Assembly: GCF_000313915.1 (NCBI RefSeq)
Contig: NZ_AMYT01000007.1
Span: 39,803-103,802, forward strand
Direction: 5' to 3'
From: Catellicoccus marimammalium M35/04/3
GTDB lineage: Bacteria > Bacillota > Bacilli > Lactobacillales > Catellicoccaceae
Length of the DNA: 64,000 nucleotides
Shown: piece after piece, positions 37,060 to 45,261 of the stretch
How the letters are laid out: each line of letters begins with the position of its first letter
Numbering within the stretch: the stretch's first letter is position 1
The notes under the pieces: model-generated
Databases searched by the model: none
What the model was told of the DNA's origin: nothing
The model's input: only the letters and a program-made list of their open reading frames with translations
Program-made: the position numbers and the translations under genes

Positions 37060-38007
37060 ATGATGAAGTGGACAGAATTAAAATATGAAACCTCAAGTGA
37101 AGCGGTAGAAGCTGTAGCGAATATTTTTATGGAAGCAGGAGCAAATGGAGTAGCCATTGAAGATGCTTTGGACTTAGAAAATTATGCGGACGATGGAACA
37201 GGAAAATATATTGATAAGGAAAATTTTGATTTCATTAAAGAAGGCGCTTATGTGATGAGCTATTTTCCAGAAACAATGTATTTACCAGAGATTTTACCTA
37301 CCATCCAACATCGTTTAGAAGAGTTACCACAATTTGGTTTATCTTTAGGAGCAAATCGTTTAACTTATCAAGATGTTTCAGAAGAAGACTGGGCTGAAGC
37401 TTGGAAAAAATACTATAAACCAACGCCAATTACTCGTTTTTTAACCATTGTACCAGAATGGGTGGATTATGAACCAAAACATGAAGATGAGCGTATCGTT
37501 CGTTTAGATCCAGGAATGGCTTTTGGTACAGGAGGACATCCAACCACTCGTTTAACGTTACAAGCTCTAGAAACCATTATTCATGGTGGAGAAAAAATGT
37601 ATGATGTAGGAACAGGTTCTGGTATTTTAAGTATTGTTAGCAAAATGTATGGTGCAACAGATATTACTGGCTTTGATGTAGATGATGTGGCTGTAGAACG
37701 AGCACAGGAAAATGTAGCACTAAATCCAGAAGTAGGTACAATTCCAATGTACCCAAATGATTTATTGACTGGAGTGGAAGAACCAGCCGATATTATTGTA
37801 GCTAACATTTTAGCTGATATTATTTTACGTATGATAGAAGATGCCTATCGTTTAGTAAAAGATAACGGATACTTCGTGGTATCTGGTATTATTGAAAGTA
37901 AGAAGGAAGAAATTGTTTCTGCCATTGAAGGAGTTGGATTTACGTTAGACCAAACGTTCCAACAAAAAGATTGGTATGCCTTTATCTTCCAAAAAGTAGT
38001 GGAATAA
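37060..38007 (+). CDS. prmA: Ribosomal protein L11 methyltransferase
   Basis: PrmA trimethylates several amino groups of ribosomal protein L11, whose gene rplK is at 60.9 kb. The C-terminal SAM-dependent domain shows DPGMAFGTGGHPTTRL, YDVGTGSGILSIV and the catalytic-site DIIVANILADII; the N-terminal ~100 residues are the L11-recognition domain (WTELKYETSSEAVEAVANI). Two adjacent ATGs (37060, 37063) are possible starts; GGAG spacing is slightly better for the second. Length 315 or 314 residues is standard. It is followed 10 bp later by rel. Confidence 0.97.
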   Translation: MMKWTELKYETSSEAVEAVANIFMEAGANGVAIEDALDLENYADDGTGKYIDKENFDFIKEGAYVMSYFPETMYLPEILPTIQHRLEELPQFGLSLGANRLTYQDVSEEDWAEAWKKYYKPTPITRFLTIVPEWVDYEPKHEDERIVRLDPGMAFGTGGHPTTRLTLQALETIIHGGEKMYDVGTGSGILSIVSKMYGATDITGFDVDDVAVERAQENVALNPEVGTIPMYPNDLLTGVEEPADIIVANILADIILRMIEDAYRLVKDNGYFVVSGIIESKKEEIVSAIEGVGFTLDQTFQQKDWYAFIFQKVVE

Positions 38008-38017
38008 GGAGAATAAT

Positions 38018-40192
38018 ATGGCAAAAGAAAGAGTAGTCACTGGTGAAGAAGTAATGAATAAAGTTCGCTCATATATGACAAAAGAGGATGCTGCTTTTGT
38101 CCAAAAAGCGTTGGACTTTGCGACGAAAGCTCACGCTCCGCAAGTACGAAAATCAGGCGAACCTTATATTATTCATCCGATTCAAGTTGCAAACACGTTA
38201 GTAGAAATTCATACGGATCCTTGCACTGTTGCCGCAGGATTTTTGCATGATGTAGTAGAAGATACTCCAGTTACTTTAGAAGAAATTGCTGAAGAATTTA
38301 ACGATGATGTGGCAGCGATTGTAGATGGGGTTACTAAATTAGGAAAAATTAAATATAAATCCCATGAAGAACAGTTAGCAGAAAATCACCAAAAGATGTT
38401 ATTAGCAATGGCCCAAGATTTACGCGTAATTTTAGTGAAATTGGCGGACCGTTTACATAATATGCGAACATTAAAATATTTGCGCCCGGATAAACAGCGA
38501 CGAATTGCGAAAGAAACGTTAGAAATTTATGCTCCTTTAGCAAATCGTTTAGGGATGAGTCGTATTAAATGGGAATTGGAAGATCGTTCTTTACGTTATT
38601 TAGATCCACAACAATATTATCGTATTGTGCATTTAATGGCCGAAAAACGAGAAGAGCGGGAAAAATATGTTTCAGAAATGATTCGTGAAGTGAAAAAAGA
38701 AGTAGAACAACTTCATATTCATGCCGACATTAATGGTCGACCAAAACATATTTATTCTATTTATCGTAAAATGCATGATCAAAAGAAATCTTTTGAGGAA
38801 ATTTATGACTTAACAGCAATCCGAATTATCGTAGATAACATTAAAGAATGTTACGCCATTTTAGGGGCTGTTCATACGCGTTGGACACCAATGCCAAAAC
38901 GCTTTAAAGATTATATTGCTATGCCAAAAGCAAATATGTATCAATCTTTACATACAACAGTCATCGGGCCTGGCGGACGTCCGATTGAAATTCAAATCCG
39001 TACTCATGAGATGCATAAAATTGCGGAATTTGGGGTGGCAGCACACTGGGCATATAAACAAGGAAAGAAAGATAAAGTCAAAGGAGACAATACCGATCAA
39101 CAATTAGATTGGTTCCGTGAAATTATTGAACTACAAAAAGATAGTAATGATGCTTCTGAATTTATGGAAAGTGTAAAGGGCGATATTTTTAAAGATAAAG
39201 TTTATGTCTTTACCCCTAAAGGAGAAGTTTGTGAATTGCCTTGTGGTTCTGGACCTTTAGATTTTGCCTATTACATCCATACTGAAATTGGGAATCATGC
39301 GATTGGGGCAAAAGTAAATGGCAAAATGGTTCCTTTAAGTTATAAATTGAAAAATGGTGATCTTTTAGAAATTATTACATCTAAACAAGCTAAAGGTCCA
39401 AGCAGAGACTGGCTAAACTTAGTAGCTACGAGTCGAGCAAAAAATAAAATTCGTCATTTCTTTAAAGCACAAACTGCAGAAGAAGATATTCAAAATGGAC
39501 GTTTACAGTTAGAAAAATACTTTGTTCAACAACAAATTCCAAAAGATCAAATTACAAAAGAATTAATTCAAGAAGCAGTAGAGAAGTTCCATTATCTAAA
39601 TGAACAAGATTTATATCGTGCCATTGCTCAAGGAGAAACCAGTCCTTTACAAATTGCGAATTTATTAAAAGAAGAAGAAACGCATGAAGAGCCAATAGAA
39701 GTAAATCCTGCGATTCAAGGATCAAAACTAAAAGTATCTCGTCATAGTGGAGTAACGATTCAAGGATTAGATGGAATGCTTGTGCGCTTGAGTAACTGTT
39801 GTAATCCAGTTCCTGGAGATGAAATTATTGGCTATATTACAAAAGGGCGTGGGGTTTCGATTCACCGCAAAGATTGTCCGAATATTGTAAATGCTAAAGA
39901 AGAGGATATCTCTCGTTTCGTAGAAGTAGAATGGGAAGAAAAACAACAACATCAACAATATAATGCTAAAATTCATGTGGTCGGATATAATCGTCAAGGG
40001 TTATTAAATGATGTACTACAAGTAGTAAGCAGTTCAAAACATAATTTAATTGGAGTCGATGCTCATCCATTAAAAGAGAAAAAAGAATCATTAAATATCA
40101 CAATTCAAATTCATAATCGTCAAGAATTGCAAAAAATTATGGATAAAATTAAGTGTGTTCCCGATGTGTATCATGTAGAAAGAAGGAATTAA
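38018..40192 (+). CDS. rel: Bifunctional (p)ppGpp synthetase/hydrolase Rel
   Basis: Rel makes and degrades the stringent-response alarmone (p)ppGpp. Domains in order: HD hydrolase (about 45-200, with SGEPYIIHPIQVA and HDVVEDT), synthetase (about 240-350, with KHIYSIYRKM and the FKDYIAMPKANMYQSLHTTV region), TGS (about 390-450, VFTPKGEVCELP), a zinc-finger region with CCNPVPGDEI and HRKDCPN, and a C-terminal ACT domain. Hydrolase His and Asp residues are intact, so both activities are expected. It is translated just before dtd, the common rel-dtd pair of Firmicutes. Confidence 0.97.
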   Translation: MAKERVVTGEEVMNKVRSYMTKEDAAFVQKALDFATKAHAPQVRKSGEPYIIHPIQVANTLVEIHTDPCTVAAGFLHDVVEDTPVTLEEIAEEFNDDVAAIVDGVTKLGKIKYKSHEEQLAENHQKMLLAMAQDLRVILVKLADRLHNMRTLKYLRPDKQRRIAKETLEIYAPLANRLGMSRIKWELEDRSLRYLDPQQYYRIVHLMAEKREEREKYVSEMIREVKKEVEQLHIHADINGRPKHIYSIYRKMHDQKKSFEEIYDLTAIRIIVDNIKECYAILGAVHTRWTPMPKRFKDYIAMPKANMYQSLHTTVIGPGGRPIEIQIRTHEMHKIAEFGVAAHWAYKQGKKDKVKGDNTDQQLDWFREIIELQKDSNDASEFMESVKGDIFKDKVYVFTPKGEVCELPCGSGPLDFAYYIHTEIGNHAIGAKVNGKMVPLSYKLKNGDLLEIITSKQAKGPSRDWLNLVATSRAKNKIRHFFKAQTAEEDIQNGRLQLEKYFVQQQIPKDQITKELIQEAVEKFHYLNEQDLYRAIAQGETSPLQIANLLKEEETHEEPIEVNPAIQGSKLKVSRHSGVTIQGLDGMLVRLSNCCNPVPGDEIIGYITKGRGVSIHRKDCPNIVNAKEEDISRFVEVEWEEKQQHQQYNAKIHVVGYNRQGLLNDVLQVVSSSKHNLIGVDAHPLKEKKESLNITIQIHNRQELQKIMDKIKCVPDVYHVERRN

Positions 40193-40193
40193 G

Positions 40194-40637
40194 ATGAAAG
40201 TTGTTTTACAAAGAGTAAAGCGAGGAAAAGTCGAAGTAGATCAAAAAGAAATTGGGGCGATTCAAGGAGGATATGTTCTTTTTGTTGGTGTCCAACAAGG
40301 AGATACAAAAGAAGAAATTGCTGCCTTAGCGAAAAAAATTAGTGAAATTCGTTTATTTGCAGATAAAGAAGGAAAAATGAATCTTTCTCTTTTAGAAAAA
40401 GGAGGAAATATTCTTTCTATTTCACAATTTACTTTAATTGCTAATACAAAACGAGGTCGCCGTCCAAGTTTTGGTAAAGCAGAAGCACCGCAAAAAGCGA
40501 AGGAAGACTATGAATACTTTAATGAATGTTTACGTCAATATGGCATTCATGTGGAAACAGGACAATTTGGTGCAGATATGGAAGTTTCCTTATGTAATGA
40601 TGGACCAGTAACCATCGTTTTTGATACGAGAGAGTAA
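40194..40637 (+). CDS. dtd: D-aminoacyl-tRNA deacylase
   Basis: Dtd hydrolyses mischarged D-aminoacyl-tRNAs. The two active-site loops SQFTLIANTKRGRRPSF and NDGPVTIVFDT are present, and the start MKVVLQRVKRGKVEVD is typical. Length 147 is normal. It starts one base after the rel stop and is followed 2 bp later by the pullulanase-like gene. Confidence 0.97.
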   Translation: MKVVLQRVKRGKVEVDQKEIGAIQGGYVLFVGVQQGDTKEEIAALAKKISEIRLFADKEGKMNLSLLEKGGNILSISQFTLIANTKRGRRPSFGKAEAPQKAKEDYEYFNECLRQYGIHVETGQFGADMEVSLCNDGPVTIVFDTRE

Positions 40638-40639
40638 CG

Positions 40640-42529
40640 ATGCAGTTAATCGAAGCAAAAATTGAAGCGAAAAATAAAATGCTACTCGTTTGGGACGAGC
40701 CCATTGAATTTGCTGGGATTCAATTTGCGGGCTATACGATTGTGAAAATCGAAATTCCAAGAGAAGATAAACGAGAACGCTTAGTAGAAATTAATGGTGA
40801 ATTTCAAATTGAAGAACCGATTTTGGTGCAATGGCAACAACAAGAATTGTATGCAAGTACAGGAGAAGTCGTGCGTACGGAATGGTTTGAAAAGAAATAT
40901 TGCTATGAAGGGAAATTAGGAGTAGAGTACACACCACAAGCAACAACCTTCCATTTATGGGCTCCCACTGCTTATCGAGTATATCTTTATTTATATACTC
41001 CAGAGCAAGAAGAGTCATTTCAAACGATGGAACTACAAAAAGATTGTCGAGGTGCTTGGCATGGTCAAATTACTGATGATTGCCAAGGATTAAGTTATCA
41101 ATATTATTTGCAATTTCCAAATGGAATGTGTCATTTAACCAATGATCCTTATGCAATTGCTGAAGATCATTATCAAAGAAGTTCTATTGTTTCCCCATTA
41201 CATTGGGAAGAAAAAGAGTGGACGATAGAACGAGAACTTTCTGGTATCTTTTTTGATTTAGAACAATGGACGAATGGACCAGAGTGTTGTCTACTACCAC
41301 ATTTAGAAAATAGCTATTTAGGGGTTGTCAGTGATCAAGCTTTGAAAAATGAAACGGCAAGAGTTTATCCTTTCTTACAAGAATTACCACTGAATAGTTT
41401 ATTTCTCTATCCTTTATATAAAACAGTGCAAGAAGAGTTACGCGATGCAAGAATTTTAAATTCACATTATGGAGCAAATGCTAGTCATTTTTCTACTTTA
41501 CAAGAACAATTTTGCTATATGGTAGAAAAATTACATGCGATTCATAAAGCTGTTGTTGCTGTTATGCCTTTTGAAGCAGTGAAAGATGCAGGAACACATC
41601 CATTACATTTAACGGTTCCAGGATATTATTTCCGCTATGACGAACAAGGATTAATTGTTGATCGTTGGCAAAAAGGAAATGAATTAGCTTGTGAACGCTT
41701 TATGGTGCAACGCTATTTAACGGATACTTGTCGTCTTTGGATAGAGCAATATCATGTAGATGGATTTATTTTATCGCATACAGAAACTTATCCTTCAGAA
41801 TTACTTGCTGAATGGTTAGAGATGAAAAATGTCCAAGGAAATGATCTATTATGGATTTGTGATTGTGAAGGAGATTCGATTGAACCAAGAATGACACAAT
41901 ATTTAGATTTGATTGAATTAAATCATCATTTATCTCATGATTTACAAAATATGATTTTAGGAGTCGACGGAGCAGAATTAAAATTCTTCCAAAGTTTAAT
42001 GGCAAACAGTCAACGAAAAGATGCACATTCTCTTTTACCAAAACAGGTGTTACAAACGATTCCTCCATTAGTAGAAGAACGTACAGAAAAAGAAAGTGCA
42101 CAACAATATTTTGCAGTCTTGAGCTTACTTTGTGCTCAAGGGTCGATTCTTTTCCCAGTGATTAGTTCAGAAACAATGACGCTTGATTTTGCACACAAAG
42201 TACGCCAAAAATTACGTAATCTATATCAATTTTGGCGTTTACGTGAACAAGATACGTTACTTCATTTACAAAGTTATGTGGATATGGAAGAAGCCAGTCA
42301 AATCTTGCAAGCTTCTGAGCAAGTATTAGTTTTTTCTTTACAGGGAGGAACATATACAGAAATCTTTGCTTTTAATGCAAGTCAAGAAAAGAAAAATGCA
42401 CATATTCCAAGTGGAACTTATTTACAAATGGTCGTTAATAATGATTGTCAAGTAGAACCATCGACCATAGAAATTAAAGATGATTATGCAATGGATCCTT
42501 ATACGATTCATATTTTACGCAGAATATAG
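40640..42529 (+). CDS. Pullulanase-like protein with lost catalytic residues
   Basis: The 629-residue protein is built like a type I pullulanase (GH13 with a CBM48 domain) but is probably inactive. Seen: an N-terminal beta domain (about 1-90), CBM48 (from about 93, YTPQATTFHLWAPTAYRVYLY), DPYAIA near 169, VPGYYFRYDEQG near 326-337, YHVDGF near 371-376, and a C-terminal beta domain. Known enzymes read DVVYNH in region I; here the matching stretch is AVVAVMPFE. The DGFRFD of region II is DGFILS, so the nucleophile Asp is Ser379 and the Arg is Ile377. No region IV HD pair is seen. The reading frame is intact, so it is a pseudoenzyme candidate rather than a pseudogene. Confidence 0.85.
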   Translation: MQLIEAKIEAKNKMLLVWDEPIEFAGIQFAGYTIVKIEIPREDKRERLVEINGEFQIEEPILVQWQQQELYASTGEVVRTEWFEKKYCYEGKLGVEYTPQATTFHLWAPTAYRVYLYLYTPEQEESFQTMELQKDCRGAWHGQITDDCQGLSYQYYLQFPNGMCHLTNDPYAIAEDHYQRSSIVSPLHWEEKEWTIERELSGIFFDLEQWTNGPECCLLPHLENSYLGVVSDQALKNETARVYPFLQELPLNSLFLYPLYKTVQEELRDARILNSHYGANASHFSTLQEQFCYMVEKLHAIHKAVVAVMPFEAVKDAGTHPLHLTVPGYYFRYDEQGLIVDRWQKGNELACERFMVQRYLTDTCRLWIEQYHVDGFILSHTETYPSELLAEWLEMKNVQGNDLLWICDCEGDSIEPRMTQYLDLIELNHHLSHDLQNMILGVDGAELKFFQSLMANSQRKDAHSLLPKQVLQTIPPLVEERTEKESAQQYFAVLSLLCAQGSILFPVISSETMTLDFAHKVRQKLRNLYQFWRLREQDTLLHLQSYVDMEEASQILQASEQVLVFSLQGGTYTEIFAFNASQEKKNAHIPSGTYLQMVVNNDCQVEPSTIEIKDDYAMDPYTIHILRRI

Positions 42530-42538
42530 GAGAAGATA

Positions 42539-43309
42539 ATGAAAAGTTTATTTGCTTTTGATATTGATGGAACACTCTATAATAGTGAGAAAAAAATATT
42601 AGAACATACAAAAGAAGCTCTACATGCGCTACAAAAAGATGGACATATTGTAATGATTGCAACTGGAAGATCAGAGAGTCAAGCTGCTCCTATTATTAAA
42701 GAATTGAACCTAGATAGTTACATTACTTGTAATGGAGCAGAAGCAGTCATTGAAAATGAGCGTATTTATGAAAGCTATGTAGATAAAAAAGAATTACAAC
42801 AATTAATAGAAAATCATCCACAGTTAGAATGTGCGGTAGTAACAAGAAATCATACCTATCGTTTACAAGAAGAAATGAGCGATAAAGCCGTCACTGCCAT
42901 GAATAGTTTTGGTGAAGGGATTCCAAGTTACCGTGCATTATCAGAAATCCAAGATCCAATTTGTCAGGTATTGCTTTTTATTGAAGAAGAAGAAGCCAAA
43001 GAGTTACAAAAGACATTACCTGAAACTTTACGTATGGTTCGTTGGCATTCTTTTGCGGTTGATTTATTGCCAGTACAAAATTCAAAAGCAACCGCATTAA
43101 AAGAAGTTTTGACTTTGAAAAATATTCCCGTTGATCATTCTTATGCTTTTGGCGATGGGAATAATGATTATGAAATGTTACAAACTGTAGGTACTGGGAT
43201 CGCGATGGGAAATGCAGTAGAGCGAACAAAAGCAATTGCTGATTATGTTACAACCAGTAATGATGAAGATGGAATTTTCCATGCGCTAAAACATTTTGAT
43301 TTTATTTAA
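42539..43309 (+). CDS. Cof-type HAD family phosphatase
   Basis: A 256-residue HAD phosphatase with a large C2 cap of the Cof/YxeH group. Motif I is FDIDGTLYNSEKK (Asp8 and Asp10), motif II IATGRSE, and motif IV GDGNNDYEML with the GIAMGNAVERTKAIADYVT end typical of the group. Such enzymes dephosphorylate sugar phosphates, FMN or PLP; the substrate here is unknown. It starts 9 bp after the pullulanase-like gene with a AGGAGA site and is closed by a terminator. Confidence 0.9.
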   Translation: MKSLFAFDIDGTLYNSEKKILEHTKEALHALQKDGHIVMIATGRSESQAAPIIKELNLDSYITCNGAEAVIENERIYESYVDKKELQQLIENHPQLECAVVTRNHTYRLQEEMSDKAVTAMNSFGEGIPSYRALSEIQDPICQVLLFIEEEEAKELQKTLPETLRMVRWHSFAVDLLPVQNSKATALKEVLTLKNIPVDHSYAFGDGNNDYEMLQTVGTGIAMGNAVERTKAIADYVTTSNDEDGIFHALKHFDFI

Positions 43310-43310
43310 A

Positions 43311-43340
43311 AAAAAGAAGGAGCATTCTCCTTCTTTTTTT
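43311..43340 (+). terminator. Intrinsic terminator before the infC operon
   Basis: GAAGGAG-CATT-CTCCTTC followed by a run of seven T. Confidence 0.9.
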
Positions 43341-43343
43341 GTC

Positions 43344-43372
43344 TTGTCAGGTGAATAATTTTTTGCTATAAT
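43344..43372 (+). promoter_or_regulatory. Promoter of infC-rpmI-rplT
   Basis: TTGTCA (43344-43349), 17 bp, TATAAT (43367-43372), with TG at the extended -10 position: one of the strongest promoters in the window. Confidence 0.85.
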
Positions 43373-43379
43373 AGCGAAT

Positions 43380-43510
43380 GTGAGAAATAAAAGCAGAGGC
43401 TCCGCTTCTCGCCTGAGTTGAATATATCACTGGGCAGATATTCTTTTCTTATAATAGTAAGTATTAGAATCGGTGCGAGCTCTCAACGTGAGACTCGTTT
43501 TTTTCTGCAT
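43380..43510 (+). ncRNA. L20-type leader with attenuator (infC operon)
   Basis: The long untranslated leader contains a GC-richer folded part (AGAGGCTCCGCTTCTCGCC) and ends in a terminator-like hairpin CGAGCTCTCA / TGAGACTCG with a T run (43475-43505). This architecture matches the L20 leader that lets ribosomal protein L20 repress its own operon in Firmicutes. The fold is inferred from sequence only. Confidence 0.75.
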
Positions 43511-43536
43511 TTTTCTCTGATAAAACTTGGAGGTGA

Positions 43537-44058
43537 ATGACCATAGCTAAGGATATGATGGTAAACGGCGGAATTCGTGCCCGTGAATTACGACTAATTG
43601 ACGCCGAAGGAAATCAATTAGGTATTAAAAGTAAAGCAGATGCATTAAAAATGGCAGATGCTGCAGATTTAGATTTAGTGTTAGTAGCGCCTAATGCGAA
43701 ACCCCCAGTGGCTCGTATTATGGATTATGGAAAGTTCCGTTTTGAACAACAAAAGAAAGAGCGTGAAGCACGTAAGAAACAAAAAGTAATTAGTGTTAAA
43801 GAAGTACGTTTAAGTCCAACCATTGACACAAACGACTTTAATACGAAATTGCGTAACGCACGTAAATTCCTAGGTAAAGGTGATAAAGTAAAAGTTTCTA
43901 TTCGCTTTAAAGGTCGTGCCATTACCCACAAAGAGATTGGTCAAGAAGTACTAACTCGTTTGGCAGATGAAGTAAGTGATATCGCCAATGTAGAACAACG
44001 TGCAAAAATGGATGGACGTAGTATGTTCTTAGTACTAGCACCTAAGACAGACAAATAG
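43537..44058 (+). CDS. infC: Translation initiation factor IF-3
   Basis: IF-3 proofreads start codon choice and keeps ribosomal subunits apart. The two-domain protein shows [36 protein letters not shown] and [15 protein letters not shown]. The nominal ATG at 43537 gives 173 residues, but the strong GGAGG (43529-43533) ends only 3 bases before it. The AUA codon at 43543 (reading IAKDMM) has an ideal 9-base spacing. Rare start codons are a known autoregulatory trait of infC, so AUA initiation is possible. L35 and L20 follow. Confidence 0.95.
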   Translation: MTIAKDMMVNGGIRARELRLIDAEGNQLGIKSKADALKMADAADLDLVLVAPNAKPPVARIMDYGKFRFEQQKKEREARKKQKVISVKEVRLSPTIDTNDFNTKLRNARKFLGKGDKVKVSIRFKGRAITHKEIGQEVLTRLADEVSDIANVEQRAKMDGRSMFLVLAPKTDK

Positions 44059-44089
44059 AGAATAAAAAGATTTTGAGGAGGAAATAAAC

Positions 44090-44290
44090 ATGCCAAAACA
44101 AAAAACACACCGTGGATCAGCAAAACGTTTCAAACGTACAGGTAAAGGTGGATTAAAACGTCATCATGCGTATACAAGCCACTTATTCCATGGCAAAACT
44201 AAAAAACAACGTCGTAAATTACGTAAAGCAGCTATGGTATCTGCAGGCGATATGAAACGTATCAAACAACAATTATCTCAATGGAAATAA
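44090..44290 (+). CDS. rpmI: 50S ribosomal protein L35
   Basis: The 66-residue very basic protein matches L35 throughout ([35 protein letters not shown]). GAGGAGG precedes the ATG. Middle gene of infC-rpmI-rplT. Confidence 0.97.
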   Translation: MPKQKTHRGSAKRFKRTGKGGLKRHHAYTSHLFHGKTKKQRRKLRKAAMVSAGDMKRIKQQLSQWK

Positions 44291-44330
44291 TCGGTCTAAA
44301 TAATAAAGAAAGTAATTAGGAGGAAGCAAA

Positions 44331-44690
44331 ATGGCTCGTGTTAAAGGTGGTACAGTGACTCGTCACCGTCGTAAAAAAATGTTAAAATTAGCAAAAGGTT
44401 ATTATGGTTCAAAACATACTTTGTTCAAAACAGCTAAAGAACAAGTAATGAACTCATATAACTATGCATATCGTGATCGTCGTCAGAAAAAACGTGATTT
44501 CCGTAAATTATGGATTGCACGTATTAATGCGGCAGCACGTATGAATGGTATGAGCTACAGCCAATTAATGCATGGCTTAAAAGTAGCTGGTATCGAAATT
44601 AACCGTAAAATGTTAGCTGAATTAGCTGTAAATGATATGGCTGCATTCACTGCATTAACAGAACAAGCAAAACAAGCTTTAGCAAAATAA
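44331..44690 (+). CDS. rplT: 50S ribosomal protein L20
   Basis: L20 is an early-assembling 50S protein and the likely repressor of this operon through its leader. The 119 residues match the family ([59 protein letters not shown]). AGGAGG precedes the ATG; a terminator follows. Confidence 0.98.
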   Translation: MARVKGGTVTRHRRKKMLKLAKGYYGSKHTLFKTAKEQVMNSYNYAYRDRRQKKRDFRKLWIARINAAARMNGMSYSQLMHGLKVAGIEINRKMLAELAVNDMAAFTALTEQAKQALAK

Positions 44691-44698
44691 TGACATTT

Positions 44699-44725
44699 AG
44701 GACTGAGTGATCAGTCCTTTTTTTG
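44699..44725 (+). terminator. Intrinsic terminator after rplT
   Basis: AGGACTGA-GTGA-TCAGTCCT followed by seven T. Confidence 0.9.
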
Positions 44726-44744
44726 TATCAGAGGAGGAATCAGA

Positions 44745-45191
44745 ATGAAAGACTTAACGTTTAATGAATTTGCCAAACATATTTCTGTCCCAAGAACTAC
44801 CGTTTATACAAAGCTAAATCAAATTAAAAATCAAGAACCAGAAAAGTATGAATCCTATGTGGATACAACAAAAGAACCATTAAAAATTAGAGCAGCTTAT
44901 GTCGTAGCATTAGAACAATTATTTAAAAATCCTAGTGCACCAAAGGAAACACCAAAGCAAAATCAACGCTCAATGCAAGAAGAGTTAAAATATTTAGAAC
45001 AAGCCTTAGAAGAAAGTGAAGAACGTTATCAAAATCTTTTTACTGAATATACTCAATTAGTACGTCATATGCAAACGGTTAATCAGCAGTTAATGACGTT
45101 AATGATGGATCAAATGAGTCAAAAAAAATCGCATCCAAGAAAAACAAATAATGAAGAACGAGTAGGTCAAATGCATTTGTTCCAAGATTAA
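44745..45191 (+). CDS. Small HTH/coiled-coil protein of unknown function
   Basis: I do not recognise this 148-residue protein by name. The first ~50 residues look like a MerR- or DeoR-style winged helix reader (LTFNEFAKHISVPRTTVYTKLNQI), as seen in small chromosome- or plasmid-associated factors. From about residue 75 to 125 a long amphipathic helix rich in Leu, Glu and Gln at regular spacing (ELKYLEQALEESEERYQNL) predicts a coiled coil, so the protein probably dimerises. It follows the rplT terminator by 20 bp with a GAGGAGG site and no clear promoter of its own. A DNA-binding role is inferred. Confidence 0.7.
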   Translation: MKDLTFNEFAKHISVPRTTVYTKLNQIKNQEPEKYESYVDTTKEPLKIRAAYVVALEQLFKNPSAPKETPKQNQRSMQEELKYLEQALEESEERYQNLFTEYTQLVRHMQTVNQQLMTLMMDQMSQKKSHPRKTNNEERVGQMHLFQD

Positions 45192-45198
45192 CAAATGA

Positions 45199-45227
45199 TT
45201 GGCAAGAGAAAAAGAAAAGAGTAAAAT
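45199..45227 (+). promoter_or_regulatory. Probable promoter of the LPXTG protein gene
   Basis: TTGGCA (45199-45204), 17 bp, TAAAAT (45222-45227). A second TATAAT at 45241 lacks a matching -35. Confidence 0.6.
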
Positions 45228-45261
45228 AGAATTATAAACTTATAATGAAAGGAGTATTCCA

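Noticed and set aside
40640..42529. Pseudogene call for the pullulanase-like gene
   Set aside because: The 629-codon frame has no stop or frameshift and keeps family motifs end to end, so loss of catalytic residues does not mean gene decay.
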